Assembly: GCF_003182135.1 (NCBI RefSeq)
Contig: NZ_QGTL01000007.1
Span: forward strand, 186,001-250,000
Direction of reading: 5' to 3'
Origin: Nocardia neocaledoniensis
Lineage (GTDB): Bacteria; Actinomycetota; Actinomycetes; Mycobacteriales; Mycobacteriaceae
DNA: 64,000 nucleotides
In this document: one piece after another, positions 40,717 to 49,780 of the stretch
How positions within the stretch are numbered: position 1 is the first letter of the stretch
How the letters are laid out: every line of letters begins with the position of its first letter
Translations under genes and position numbers: made by a program
The notes under the pieces: generated by a model
What the model saw: the letters and a program-made list of their open reading frames with translations, nothing else
What the model was told of the DNA's origin: nothing
Database searches by the model: none

Positions 40717-41949
40717 AGTGTTCCGCAGGCCGTGCTGTTGGCAGTCCTCGCGGCTGTCGTCGGACTGGCAGTCGGGGGCCTGCTGATCCCGTTCGTCAAC
40801 GCCAGGCAGGCCGCCCGCACGCAGGAAGACACCGGGCTGACGATGTCGCAGGTGCTCGACCTGATCGTGCTCGCGTCCGAGAGCGGCATCGCCGTCGTCG
40901 ACGAATACCGCGACGTGGTGCTGGTGAACCCGCGCGCCGAGGAACTCGGCCTGGTCCGCAACCGGTTGCTCGACGAACGCGCGTGGGCGGCGGTGGAGAA
41001 GGTGCTGGCGACCGGGGAATCCGCCGAATACGACCTCACCGCGAAGAACCCGCTGCCGGGGCGCGGCCGGATCGCCGTGCGCGGCGTCGCCCGCAAACTC
41101 TCCCGCGAGGAGACCAGCTTCGTCGTGCTGTTCGCCGACGACGACTCCGAGCAGGCGCGCATGGAGGCGACCAGGCGCGATTTCGTCGCCAACGTCAGCC
41201 ACGAACTCAAGACCCCCGTCGGTGCGATGAGCCTACTGGCCGAGGCCATGCTGGAATCCGCCGACGACCCCGAGGCCGTCCGCCACTTCGGCTCCCGCGT
41301 GCTCGCCGAATCCCGGCGCCTCGGGAAGATGGTGACCGAGCTGATCGCGCTCTCGCGCCTGCAGGGCGCCGAGAAGCTGCCGGATCTGGCCGTCGTCGAC
41401 GTCGACACCGTGGTGCAGCAGGCCGTCGACCGGTCGCGCACCGCCGCCGAGGCCGCCGGGATCACCGTCAGCACCGACCGGCCCAGCGGGCTGGAAGTGC
41501 TCGGCGACGAGACCCTGCTGGTCACCGCGCTGTCGAACCTGGTCGAGAACGCCATCGCGTACTCGCCGCAGGGCTCGCACGTGTCGGTGAGCCGGTCGCT
41601 GCGTGGCGATCACGTCGCGATGGCCGTCACCGACCGCGGCATCGGCATCGCCAAGGAAGACCAGGTGCGGGTGTTCGAGCGGTTCTTCCGCTCCGACAAG
41701 GCCCGCTCCCGCTCGACCGGCGGCACCGGGCTCGGCCTGGCCATCGTGAAACACGTGGCCGCCAACCACAACGGTGAGATCACCCTGTGGAGCAAACTGG
41801 GCACCGGCTCGACGTTCACGCTGCGCATCCCCGCCCATCTGGAAACCGATGGGGACGAGGACGCGGAGCCGACGGAGCTCACGACGAGGGAAACCATCGT
41901 CCAGCGTCCCCCCGCTGGACGAGCGAACGGTGTGGAGGCACGCAGATGA
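40714..41949 (+). CDS. senX3: Sensor histidine kinase SenX3
   Basis: A 411-residue membrane kinase of the phosphate-limitation system. One or two N-terminal membrane segments (VLLAVLAAVVGLAVGGLLIP), a PAS domain (about 45-145, LDLIVLASESGIAVVDEYRD), the dimer/phosphoacceptor helix DFVANVSHELKTPVGAM (His163), and the ATPase domain with LSNLVENAIAYSP (N box), DRGIGI (G1) and GTGLGLAIVKHVA (G2). It phosphorylates RegX3. The two genes overlap by ATGA. Length is that of M. tuberculosis SenX3. Confidence 0.95.
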   Translation: MSVPQAVLLAVLAAVVGLAVGGLLIPFVNARQAARTQEDTGLTMSQVLDLIVLASESGIAVVDEYRDVVLVNPRAEELGLVRNRLLDERAWAAVEKVLATGESAEYDLTAKNPLPGRGRIAVRGVARKLSREETSFVVLFADDDSEQARMEATRRDFVANVSHELKTPVGAMSLLAEAMLESADDPEAVRHFGSRVLAESRRLGKMVTELIALSRLQGAEKLPDLAVVDVDTVVQQAVDRSRTAAEAAGITVSTDRPSGLEVLGDETLLVTALSNLVENAIAYSPQGSHVSVSRSLRGDHVAMAVTDRGIGIAKEDQVRVFERFFRSDKARSRSTGGTGLGLAIVKHVAANHNGEITLWSKLGTGSTFTLRIPAHLETDGDEDAEPTELTTRETIVQRPPAGRANGVEARR

Positions 41950-42635
41950 CGAGTGTTCTGATCGTCGAGGACGAGGATTCGCTGGCCGAGCCGCTCGCGT
42001 TCCTGCTGCGCAAGGAGGGCTTCGACGTCACCGTCGTCGGTGACGGCCCGTCCGCGCTGGCCGAGTTCGATCGCTCCGGCGCCGACATCGTCTTGCTCGA
42101 CCTGATGCTGCCCGGCATGAGCGGCACCGACGTCTGCAAGCAGTTGCGCACCCGCAGCGGCGTGCCGGTGATCATGGTGACCGCGCGCGACAGCGAGATC
42201 GACAAGGTCGTCGGCCTGGAACTGGGCGCCGACGACTACGTCACCAAGCCGTACTCGGCGCGCGAGCTGATCGCCCGTATCCGCGCCGTGCTGCGCCGCG
42301 GCGCCGGCGACGAGCTGGACTCCGGCAGCGAGAACGGCGTGCTCGAGGCAGGCCCGGTGCGGATGGATGTGGACCGGCACACGGTGCACGTCAACGGCGG
42401 GCAGGTCACCCTGCCGCTCAAGGAGTTCGACCTGCTCGAATACCTGCTGCGCAACTCCGGCCGCGTGCTCACCCGCGGTCAGCTGATCGACCGGGTCTGG
42501 GGCGCCGACTACGTCGGCGACACGAAGACCCTCGACGTGCACGTCAAGCGGCTGCGCTCGAAGATCGAGGCCGACCCGGCCAAGCCGGAGCACCTGGTCA
42601 CCGTGCGCGGCCTGGGCTACAAGCTCGAGGCGTAA
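41946..42635 (+). CDS. regX3: Response regulator RegX3
   Basis: A 229-residue OmpR/PhoB-type regulator. The receiver has the acidic pocket VEDED, phosphorylated Asp52 in VLLDLMLPGM, and the conserved lysine in DDYVTKPYSARELIARIRAV. The C-terminal winged helix reads LTRGQLIDRVWGADYVGDTK then TLDVHVKRLRSKIE. It controls phosphate-starvation genes in mycobacteria. The start overlaps the senX3 stop. In M. tuberculosis a repeat region lies between the two; here there is none. Confidence 0.95.
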   Translation: MTSVLIVEDEDSLAEPLAFLLRKEGFDVTVVGDGPSALAEFDRSGADIVLLDLMLPGMSGTDVCKQLRTRSGVPVIMVTARDSEIDKVVGLELGADDYVTKPYSARELIARIRAVLRRGAGDELDSGSENGVLEAGPVRMDVDRHTVHVNGGQVTLPLKEFDLLEYLLRNSGRVLTRGQLIDRVWGADYVGDTKTLDVHVKRLRSKIEADPAKPEHLVTVRGLGYKLEA

Positions 42636-42647
42636 CCGCCGAACAGA

Positions 42648-42680
42648 AACCCGGCGCCACCGCGAGGGTGGCGCCGGGTT
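42648..42680 (+). terminator. regX3: Hairpin terminator after regX3
   Basis: A perfect 14-bp stem (42648-42661 with 42667-42680) and 5-nt loop, 12 nt after the regX3 stop. It also lies just beyond the stop of the convergent secreted-protein gene and may serve both. Confidence 0.8.
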
Positions 42681-42698
42681 CGCTCGTCCGGGGGAAAC

Positions 42699-43028
42699 TC
42701 AGATCGCGCTCCACGCGGTGCCGAGCGGGGTCTCGATCTTCTTCAGCGAGACCCAGCCGAAGGCGTCTTCCTGCATGCAGTCGTAGATCGGCACGTCGGT
42801 GCCGGTGCCGCGGCAGGCGATGGTCGAGGACGTGCCCATCGTGCTGACGATGATGTACTTGCCGTTCTTGGCCGCATCGATCGCCGCGGGGTCGGTGTAG
42901 TTCACGAATTCCGCCGTGAAGTCCGCGTACCGGGTCGGGTCACCGTTCGGTTCGGCGTTGGCCAGGCCGGTCATGGAGAGGGTGGCGCCGATCACGAGGG
43001 TCGCCAGGGAGATCGCTTTCTTGGACAT
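42699..43028 (-). CDS. Small secreted protein, function unknown
   Basis: A 109-residue exported protein. The signal peptide ISLATLVIGATLSMTGLANA-EP is cleaved at about residue 25. The mature 84 residues contain two cysteines (STIACRGTG and IYDCMQED) that could form a disulphide. I do not recognise a family. ATG 43028, close to the Rv0495c-like gene on the same strand 70 nt upstream. Confidence 0.75.
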   Translation of the reverse strand: MSKKAISLATLVIGATLSMTGLANAEPNGDPTRYADFTAEFVNYTDPAAIDAAKNGKYIIVSTMGTSSTIACRGTGTDVPIYDCMQEDAFGWVSLKKIETPLGTAWSAI

Positions 43029-43098
43029 GGTCAGCGATCAAACCCCACCCGGATGACATTTGCACTACCTACGTATGAACGGGCAGGTGGCGAGGATT

Positions 43099-43977
43099 TC
43101 ACGCCGACTGATCCGAAATGCGATCCTCGGCGCCGATGCGTTCGGCCTCCACGGTCGCCGGATGCACCGCGATCAGGCCGAGGCCTTCGCGCCGCCTGCA
43201 CAGCCGGGCGAGTTCCTCGTAGGCCGGCGCCCCGAGCAGTTCGCGCAGTTCGGGGCCGTAGGACTGCCAGACCGGCCGGGCGCCGACGTGCGCGTCGGGG
43301 GAGCCGGTGCAGTACCAATCCAGATCGAGACCGCCCGGTCCCCAGCCGCGGCGGTCGTACTCGGTCACCACGGTGCGCAGGATCTGCTCGCCGTCGGGCC
43401 GCTCCACCCAGTCCTGGGTGCGGCGGATCGGCAGCTGCCAGCACACGTCCGGCTTCACCTCGAGCGGCTCGATGCCCTTGCGCACGGCCATGATGTGCAG
43501 CGCGCAGCCGGGGCCCGCGGCGAACCCGGGGCGGTTCAGGAAGATGCAGGCGCCGTCGAAGCGGCGGGTGCGCAGCGCGGGTTCGTCCTCGAGCTCGTCG
43601 AGTTCGAGATAACCCTTCTTGACCACTTTGCCCTTCTCGGTGGCCTCGCCCATCAGTTGCCAGTCCTCGGCTGTGAGCATCTTCACAGCGCCTGCCAGGC
43701 GCTTGCGGTCGTCCTTGTCGGCAAGGAAGGCGCCGTGCGAGCAGCAGCCGTCGTCGGGGCGCTCGGCGATGATGCCCTGACAGGCGGGCGTGCCGAACAC
43801 GCAGGACCACCGCGAGAGCAGCCAGGTCATATCGGCGACGATCTGGTGCTCGTCGTTTGCTGGATCGGTGAACTCGATCCATTCGCGCGGGAAGTCGAGC
43901 TCGACCTCGGGGCTCGGATCGATCTTTCGCCCAGGTCGGAGCCCGGTCTCCGGGGCGCCGGATGCGGCTTCGGTCAC
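43099..43977 (-). CDS. Conserved hypothetical protein, Rv0495c-like
   Basis: A 292-residue cytoplasmic protein with many cysteines in clusters: TWLLSRWSCVFGTPACQG, DDGCCSHGAFL, GACIFLNRPGFAAGPGCALH and KPDVCWQLPIRRTQDW. These look like metal- or iron-sulphur-binding sites and are shared with Rv0495c as I recall it. Function unknown. It is divergent from the Ppx/GppA gene with 65 nt between starts, the same as Rv0495c-Rv0496. Confidence 0.85.
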   Translation of the reverse strand: MTEAASGAPETGLRPGRKIDPSPEVELDFPREWIEFTDPANDEHQIVADMTWLLSRWSCVFGTPACQGIIAERPDDGCCSHGAFLADKDDRKRLAGAVKMLTAEDWQLMGEATEKGKVVKKGYLELDELEDEPALRTRRFDGACIFLNRPGFAAGPGCALHIMAVRKGIEPLEVKPDVCWQLPIRRTQDWVERPDGEQILRTVVTEYDRRGWGPGGLDLDWYCTGSPDAHVGARPVWQSYGPELRELLGAPAYEELARLCRRREGLGLIAVHPATVEAERIGAEDRISDQSA

Positions 43978-44042
43978 AACTTGTGACGCTAACAGTTCAG
44001 TCGCCTGGCCTGTAGTACCGGATCACCAAGTAACGTATTCGT

Positions 44043-45026
44043 GTGCGGCTTGGTGTTCTCGATGTCGGAAGCAATACCGTTCACCTGCTGGTGGTGGACG
44101 CGCATCGTGGTGGTCACCCGATGCCGATGAGTTCGACGAAGTCGGCGTTGCGGCTCTCCGAGAACATGGATGAGCAGGGGCGGATCACCGAGGAGGGCGA
44201 GGCGCGGCTGATCGCGACCATCGCCGAATTCGCCGATCTGGCGCGCAATTCGCGCTGCGTGGAGTTGATGCCGTTCGCAACCTCGGCGCTGCGCGAGGCG
44301 ACAAACTCCGAGGAAGTTCTCGCGCGGGTGCGCACGATCACCGGCGTCGATCTGCAGGTGCTCTCCGGCGACGACGAGGCCAGGCTGACGTTCCTCGCCG
44401 TGCGCCGCTGGTTCGGCTGGAGCGCGGGCCGGATCATCAACCTCGACATCGGCGGCGGCTCGCTGGAACTGTCCAACGGCGGCGACGAGGAACCCGATGT
44501 CGCGCTGTCGCTGCAGCTCGGGGCCGGCAGGCTGACCAGGGAGTGGCTGCGCGACGACCCGCCGGGCAAGCGCAAGATCGCGGTGCTGCGGGACTGGCTC
44601 GACGCCGAACTGGTCGCCCCGACCAAGACCATCATCGAAGCGGGCAAACCCGATCTGGCCGTCGGTACCTCGAAGACCTTCCGCTCGCTGGCCAGGCTCA
44701 CCGGGGCGGCACCCTCGGCCGCGGGCCTGCGGGTGCGCCGTACACTGACCAGCTCCGGTCTGCGCCAGCTGATCGCGTTCATCTCCCGGATGACCGCGGC
44801 CGACCGCGCGGAGCTGGAAGGCGTGAGTTCGGACCGGTCCCAGCAGTTGGTGGCCGGCGCACTGGTCGCGGAGGCGAGTATGCGGGCGTTGTCGCTCGAC
44901 AGCATCGAGATCTGCCCATGGGCGCTGCGCGAAGGGCTGATCCTGCGCAAGCTGGACGCCGAACCCAACGGGAGCTCGACCGCCGTGCCACCGGTCGAGC
45001 CGGTGGTGAGAGCGGAGTCGGCATGA
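44043..45026 (+). CDS. Ppx/GppA family exopolyphosphatase (Rv0496-like)
   Basis: A 327-residue protein of the ASKHA fold. RLGVLDVGSNTVHLLVVD is the phosphate-1 motif, FATSALREATN the second, and INLDIGGGSLELSNG the phosphate-2 loop. GVSSDRSQQLVAGALVAE is the adenosine/phosphate region. Such enzymes hydrolyse polyphosphate or pppGpp. M. tuberculosis Rv0496 (Ppx1) cleaves short-chain polyphosphate. GTG 44043; TAACGT ends 6 nt upstream, so leaderless translation is likely. Proximity to senX3-regX3 fits phosphate metabolism. Confidence 0.9.
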   Translation: MRLGVLDVGSNTVHLLVVDAHRGGHPMPMSSTKSALRLSENMDEQGRITEEGEARLIATIAEFADLARNSRCVELMPFATSALREATNSEEVLARVRTITGVDLQVLSGDDEARLTFLAVRRWFGWSAGRIINLDIGGGSLELSNGGDEEPDVALSLQLGAGRLTREWLRDDPPGKRKIAVLRDWLDAELVAPTKTIIEAGKPDLAVGTSKTFRSLARLTGAAPSAAGLRVRRTLTSSGLRQLIAFISRMTAADRAELEGVSSDRSQQLVAGALVAEASMRALSLDSIEICPWALREGLILRKLDAEPNGSSTAVPPVEPVVRAESA

Positions 45027-45096
45027 TCGGTCAGCGTCCGGAGGCGGCAGCTCGCGTAACCACGGAGGGCGCCCGAGCATGCCGAGTGGAGACAGC

Positions 45097-46959
45097 ATGA
45101 GCAGTGAGGATTCCAAGCAGCTATCGGTCGCCGAACTGCTCGCGCGCAACGCCGCGCAGGGCGCCACGCCGCCCTCGGGTGGCGGCGGCCGCCGCAGACG
45201 CAGCGGGCGAGGTCTCTCGGTCACCGATCTGACCGGGGAGAACGCCGCCGTCCGGCCCGCGAGCTCGCATGCCGCCCCCGCGCCGGAGCCGCAGGCGCCC
45301 AGCCCCACCTACGCGCCGGAACCGGCGCCGACCAGTTACGAACCCCCCGCGAGTTATGAGCCGGCGCCCTATCCGCCGCCCGGTCCCGCCGAACCCGCGT
45401 ACTCGCCGATGTCAGGGCCCATCACCCGCTTCGATCCCCATTCCGGATTCTCCGCCCCCGATCCGAACGATCCGCTCGGCGTGACGGGTTCGCGTCCGTC
45501 CTCCGATCCGTTCGGCCCGTTCCGGGCCGAGGCCCGCGACACCGCGGCGCCCACCAACGGCCGCGGCCCCGGCAGGCTCGGCGCTCCCGGTCCCGCCCAG
45601 CCGGTCGATCCGGGGATCGCCGAGCTGTTCGGCTCCGGCGCGCTGCCGGAGGTGCCGAGCACCGGCGGCGGCCGGCGCCGCAGGGCCGATCCGGAGGAGA
45701 CGCAGGAACCGCCGCAGCCGCCGCCCGTCGCCGGTGGCAGGGCCGCGCGCCGACGCGCGGCCGAGGCCGCCGAAGAAGCCGCGGCCCCCGCGGCGCCTGC
45801 CGCCTGGTCGCCGTCCCCGGAGCCGACCGGCTACGCGCCGCCGTCCTTCGACGCGCCGTACGGGCCGGGACCGCAGGCGCCCTTCGGGCAGGAACCGTTC
45901 AACCCGGGCTTCGGTACCGGTTTCGACGGTCGGCCGGATGCCGGGTACGGCGTGCCGCCGGGCTTCAACGACTATCAGGACGGCGGGTTCAAGAGCTACC
46001 AGCCGCCGGCTCCGGCCTTCGGCGCGCAGCCGCCCGAACCGGCCCAGGCGTTCGGCTCCGCGCCTGTCGAGGCCACCCAGGCCTTCACCCCCGAGGCTCC
46101 GCCCGCGTGGCCGCAGGAGCCCGATCAGCGGCCGCAACTGGATCGCCGCCGCGGCGCGCCCGAGGCGGGCAAGTCCGGTGGGCTGCCGTCGTGGTCGGCG
46201 CGTCGGCACCGCCCCGATCCGGCGCCGGAGAGCGGCGGGTTCCCGACGGCCGCGTGGTCGCCGGTGAGCCAGGAACAGCCGCTGGTCGCCGGGCAGTCGG
46301 TGGCCGGTGACCTGCTGCGTCAGCAGGCCGACCAGGACGCCGACGCGCGCACCGAGGTCTACCGGCTCGGGCCGCACCGCCCCGGAGCCGAGCCGGACAC
46401 CGACGACTACGCCGAATCCGATTACGTCGACCGCGACTACGCCGACAACGACTACTCCGACGCCGACTACGCCGACGGCGAGTACGACGACGACTACGAC
46501 GACTACGAACCGGAACCCAAGCGCGCCAAGGGCGGTCGCAGGGCGGCCGCCAAGGCACGGGCGGCCGAGGTCGCCAGCCGGGCCAAGTCCCGGGCGGCGA
46601 GCCGGATGGCCTCGACCAAGGCCGGGTCGCGCACTGCGAGCCGCGTCTCGGCGGGTCGTGCGGGGTCGCGCGTCGCGGCCCGCAGCGCCGAGGAGGAGAA
46701 CCGCCGCCAGTGGCTGATCCTGGGCGGCCAGAGCCTCGGCGCCGCGGTCGCCGGAATGTTGCTGTTCAAGGGTTTCGAGACGATGTGGGAGACGCTGCCG
46801 TGGGTGGCGCTCGCGCTCGCGATGGTCGTGATCCTCGGCCTCGTCGCGCTGGTCCGGATACTGCGCCGCACCGACGACATCTACAGCACTGTGATCGCCG
46901 TCGTCGTGGGCGTCTTCGTGACGCTGGGACCGCTAGCCTTTCTCCTCAGTACCAGCTGA
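45097..46959 (+). CDS. Proline-rich membrane protein with acidic and basic repeats (Rv0497-like)
   Basis: A 620-residue protein. After SKQLSVAELLARNAA there is a long disordered region rich in P, A, G and E (about 30-430). It is followed by acidic tyrosine repeats (DYAESDYVDRDYADNDYSD and similar, about 445-470), a basic K/R/A/S repeat region (AAAKARAAEVASRAKSRAAS, about 485-535), then three membrane helices (LGAAVAGMLLF, WVALALAMVVILGLVALVRI, IAVVVGVFVTLGPLAFLL). Function unknown; it resembles Rv0497. ATG 45097 with GTGGAG is preferred; ATG 45079 is in frame. Confidence 0.82.
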   Translation: MSSEDSKQLSVAELLARNAAQGATPPSGGGGRRRRSGRGLSVTDLTGENAAVRPASSHAAPAPEPQAPSPTYAPEPAPTSYEPPASYEPAPYPPPGPAEPAYSPMSGPITRFDPHSGFSAPDPNDPLGVTGSRPSSDPFGPFRAEARDTAAPTNGRGPGRLGAPGPAQPVDPGIAELFGSGALPEVPSTGGGRRRRADPEETQEPPQPPPVAGGRAARRRAAEAAEEAAAPAAPAAWSPSPEPTGYAPPSFDAPYGPGPQAPFGQEPFNPGFGTGFDGRPDAGYGVPPGFNDYQDGGFKSYQPPAPAFGAQPPEPAQAFGSAPVEATQAFTPEAPPAWPQEPDQRPQLDRRRGAPEAGKSGGLPSWSARRHRPDPAPESGGFPTAAWSPVSQEQPLVAGQSVAGDLLRQQADQDADARTEVYRLGPHRPGAEPDTDDYAESDYVDRDYADNDYSDADYADGEYDDDYDDYEPEPKRAKGGRRAAAKARAAEVASRAKSRAASRMASTKAGSRTASRVSAGRAGSRVAARSAEEENRRQWLILGGQSLGAAVAGMLLFKGFETMWETLPWVALALAMVVILGLVALVRILRRTDDIYSTVIAVVVGVFVTLGPLAFLLSTS

Positions 46960-46975
46960 TCGCAGGGAGTGGGCT

Positions 46976-47842
46976 GTGGGGAACGTGCGGGCGGACATCG
47001 GAATCGGGCTCTCGACGGCGTCGGTGTATCCGGAGAACACGCAGGCGGCGTTCCGCTACGCGGCCGAATTGGGTTACGACGGCGTCGAATTGATGGTGTG
47101 GGCCGAACCGGCCAGCCAGGACATCGCGACCGTGCAGTCCTACGTCAAGCGCTACGGCGTCCCGGTGCTCGCCGTGCACGCGCCGTGCCTGCTCATCTCA
47201 CAGCGGGTGTGGGGCGCCGACCCGGTGGCCAAGCTGGAACGCAGTGTCCGCACCGCGCAGGCGCTCGGCGCCGACACCGTGGTGGTGCATCCGCCGTTCC
47301 GTTGGCAGCGTCGCTACGCGCGCGGCTTCGCCGACCAGGTGGGGGAGCTGGAAGCGCACTACCCGGTCAAGGTCGCGGTCGAGAACATGTTCCCGATGCG
47401 GGCCGACACGCTGTTCCGCGAGGGTGCGGTCCGCAGGCTGGAGCGCCGGTCCGGACCGGGTCCCGCGGTGAGCGCGTTCAGTCCCTCCTTCGATCCGACC
47501 GACACCGGATTCGACCACTACACCCTCGACCTGTCGCACACCGCGACCGCGGGCACCGACGCCATCGAGCTGGCGCGCCGGATGGGCGAGGGCCTGGTGC
47601 ACCTGCATCTGGCCGACGGCCGCGGCGCCGCCCACGACGAACACCTCGTCCCCGGTGACGGCACCCAGCCGTGCGCGCAGCTGTGCGAGCACCTGGTGCA
47701 CAGTGGTTTCCACGGCCACGCGGTCGCCGAGATCAACACCCAGACCGCGCGGACGACGGCGCAGCGCTCGGCGATGCTGGCCCGCACCCTCGACTTCGCC
47801 CGCAGGCACCTCACGGGCGCGACCCACGCCGACCGCTCCTGA
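46976..47842 (+). CDS. Xylose isomerase-like TIM-barrel protein (Rv0498-like)
   Basis: A 288-residue protein of the sugar phosphate isomerase/epimerase family. ASVYPENTQAAFRYAAELGY, DGVELMVW, PVLAVHAPCLLISQRVWGAD, ADTVVVHPPFRWQ, VKVAVENMFP, YTLDLSHTATAGTD and LVHLHLADGRG mark successive barrel strands with metal-binding E, D and H. The substrate is unknown. GTG 46976 follows GCAGGGAGTGG. It is 16 nt downstream of the Rv0497-like gene and probably in one operon with it. Confidence 0.88.
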   Translation: MGNVRADIGIGLSTASVYPENTQAAFRYAAELGYDGVELMVWAEPASQDIATVQSYVKRYGVPVLAVHAPCLLISQRVWGADPVAKLERSVRTAQALGADTVVVHPPFRWQRRYARGFADQVGELEAHYPVKVAVENMFPMRADTLFREGAVRRLERRSGPGPAVSAFSPSFDPTDTGFDHYTLDLSHTATAGTDAIELARRMGEGLVHLHLADGRGAAHDEHLVPGDGTQPCAQLCEHLVHSGFHGHAVAEINTQTARTTAQRSAMLARTLDFARRHLTGATHADRS

Positions 47843-47924
47843 GATCACGCGCACACGGAATAGTTCAGGCCGCGCCCTGCTTGTACGCTGTACGAATTGC
47901 TGTGCACCTCGACCAGGAGTGACG

Positions 47925-48791
47925 ATGACGCGAGAACTCGCGACCGACGCGCCGTTCAGTCAGGTCTGCGACCTGACCGAGCTCCCCACCACCACGACCG
48001 AGACCGGGCGCTACGTCGGCGTCATCGCGCCCACCTGGACCATCGGCCCCAAGGTGCACGGCGGCACCATGGTCGCCGCCAGCGCCGCCGCGGCCACCCG
48101 CTGGCTCACCGAGGCCGACGAGTCGCTGGCCGGCATGGCCCCGATCGCGGGCAGCTCCGACTTCCTCGGCGCGCCGGAGCCGGGCGAGGTCGAGTACGCG
48201 GTGCACATCCGCAAGAAGGGCCGCCAGATCTGCCTGGCCGACGCCGAACTGATCCAGAACGGCCGCACGCTGGTGCGCACCGCCTTCACCTTCGGTCACC
48301 TCGACACCGAGGGCACCCGCTGGAGCGACACCGCCACCGACATGCCCGCCGAGCCCGACGCCACCGCGCACGAGTACACCCCCGATTCGCCGATGGGCAA
48401 GGTCGTCCACGTCGGCGAGGTGGCCAGGGTCTTCCTCGACGCGAAGTGGGCCGACTTCGCGCGCGGCGAGACCGGCGAGCCGAGGGCGCGGCTGTGGATC
48501 CGCCCGCTCGACGGCGACGAGGCCGACCCGCGCGTGCGCGCCGCCTTCGCCATGATGGCCGCCGACATGAGCCCGCCGGTGCCGATCAACCTCGGCCATT
48601 TCGGCTGGTCGCCGACGGTCCAGATGACCACCTATCTGCGCCGCATCCCCGCGCCGGGCTGGCTGCGCGTCATCGCGACCGCCCGCGAGGTCGGTGAGCG
48701 GATGTTCGACGAGGATCAGCTGGTCATCGACTCCACCGGCGCCGTCGTCGCGCAGAGCAGGCAGCTGGCGCTGATACCGGCGGCGCGCTGA
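47925..48791 (+). CDS. Acyl-CoA thioesterase-like hotdog protein (Rv0499-like)
   Basis: A 288-residue protein with two hotdog-fold halves of the TesB/4HBT_3 type: TIGPKVHGGTMVAASAAAAT, GEVEYAVHIRKKGRQICLAD, then PPVPINLGHFGWSPTVQMTT and DEDQLVIDSTGAVVAQSRQL. It probably hydrolyses acyl-CoA. AGGAG precedes ATG 47925. Upstream at 47881-47896 TTGTAC and TGTACGAA repeats overlap the likely promoter. Confidence 0.85.
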   Translation: MTRELATDAPFSQVCDLTELPTTTTETGRYVGVIAPTWTIGPKVHGGTMVAASAAAATRWLTEADESLAGMAPIAGSSDFLGAPEPGEVEYAVHIRKKGRQICLADAELIQNGRTLVRTAFTFGHLDTEGTRWSDTATDMPAEPDATAHEYTPDSPMGKVVHVGEVARVFLDAKWADFARGETGEPRARLWIRPLDGDEADPRVRAAFAMMAADMSPPVPINLGHFGWSPTVQMTTYLRRIPAPGWLRVIATAREVGERMFDEDQLVIDSTGAVVAQSRQLALIPAAR

Positions 48792-48817
48792 CCGACCGCG
48801 CACCCTAACCTGGACCC

Positions 48818-49636
48818 ATGACGAGAATCGCGGTTGTCGGTGGTGGGCGGATCGGTGAGGCGCTGGTCGCCGGATTGTTGGAATCCGGCCGCGCGACCAA
48901 GGATCTCGTGGTCGCCGAGCCGGTGGCTCCGCGCGCGGCGCAGCTGGCCGAGCGGTTCAAGATCCGGGTCACCGGCTCGATCGCCGACGCGGTCGTCGGC
49001 GCCGACATCGTGGTGCTCGCGGTCAAGCCCGGTGATGTCGACTCCGTGCTGAGCGATCTGTCCAAGGCCGATCTGGAGTCCGGGCACGAGCAGGTGCTCG
49101 TCTCGCTGGCCGCCGGTGTCACCACCGCGCGGCTCGAGTCCCGGTTGCCCGCCGGCTTCGCCGTGGTCCGGGTCATGCCGAACACCCCGATGCTGGTCGG
49201 GCAGGGTATGAGCGTGATCTCGCCGGGCCGCTACACCGACCCCGAGCAGCTCGAGCTCGTCGGCGAGATGCTCGAAGCCGTCGGTAAGGTGGTGACGGTG
49301 GCCGAATCCCAGATGGACGCGGTCACCGCGGTGTCGGGCTCCGGGCCGGCGTATTTCTTCCTCGTCGTCGAGGCGATGATCGATGCCGGCGTGAGCCTGG
49401 GGCTGACGCGCGAGGTGGCCACTCAGCTGGTCGTGCAGACCATGATCGGCTCGGCCGCGCTGCTGGACGAGACCGGCCAGAACGCGGTCGATCTGCGGGC
49501 CGCGGTCACCTCTCCCGGCGGGACGACGGCGGCCGCGCTGCGGGTACTCGAGCGCCATGCGCTGCGCTCGGCGTTCACCGAGGCGCTGCACGCGTCGAAG
49601 CAACGCTCCGCCGAACAGGGCGCGTCGAACGAATGA
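48818..49636 (+). CDS. proC: Pyrroline-5-carboxylate reductase
   Basis: A 272-residue ProC making proline from 1-pyrroline-5-carboxylate with NAD(P)H. RIAVVGGGRIGEALVAGLL is the dinucleotide motif, VVLAVKPGDV follows, VRVMPNTPMLVGQGM and VTAVSGSGPAYFFLVVEAM are the conserved substrate-site blocks, and DLRAAVTSPGGTTAAALRVL ends the domain. TAACCT ends 6 nt before ATG 48818, so it may be leaderless. It matches Rv0500 in position. Confidence 0.95.
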   Translation: MTRIAVVGGGRIGEALVAGLLESGRATKDLVVAEPVAPRAAQLAERFKIRVTGSIADAVVGADIVVLAVKPGDVDSVLSDLSKADLESGHEQVLVSLAAGVTTARLESRLPAGFAVVRVMPNTPMLVGQGMSVISPGRYTDPEQLELVGEMLEAVGKVVTVAESQMDAVTAVSGSGPAYFFLVVEAMIDAGVSLGLTREVATQLVVQTMIGSAALLDETGQNAVDLRAAVTSPGGTTAAALRVLERHALRSAFTEALHASKQRSAEQGASNE

Positions 49637-49780
49637 CAACCGGGTACCCGGGATGAAAACCGATTTCTCACACCCGTCGCAGTAATCCCACTGGTCCCGC
49701 TAAGCTCGTAGAAGCACGTGCGTGTCTGTTCCGCCGGTGGGGAAGCCGGCGGCGCGGACGTGCCGGAGGTCAATGGTGCC

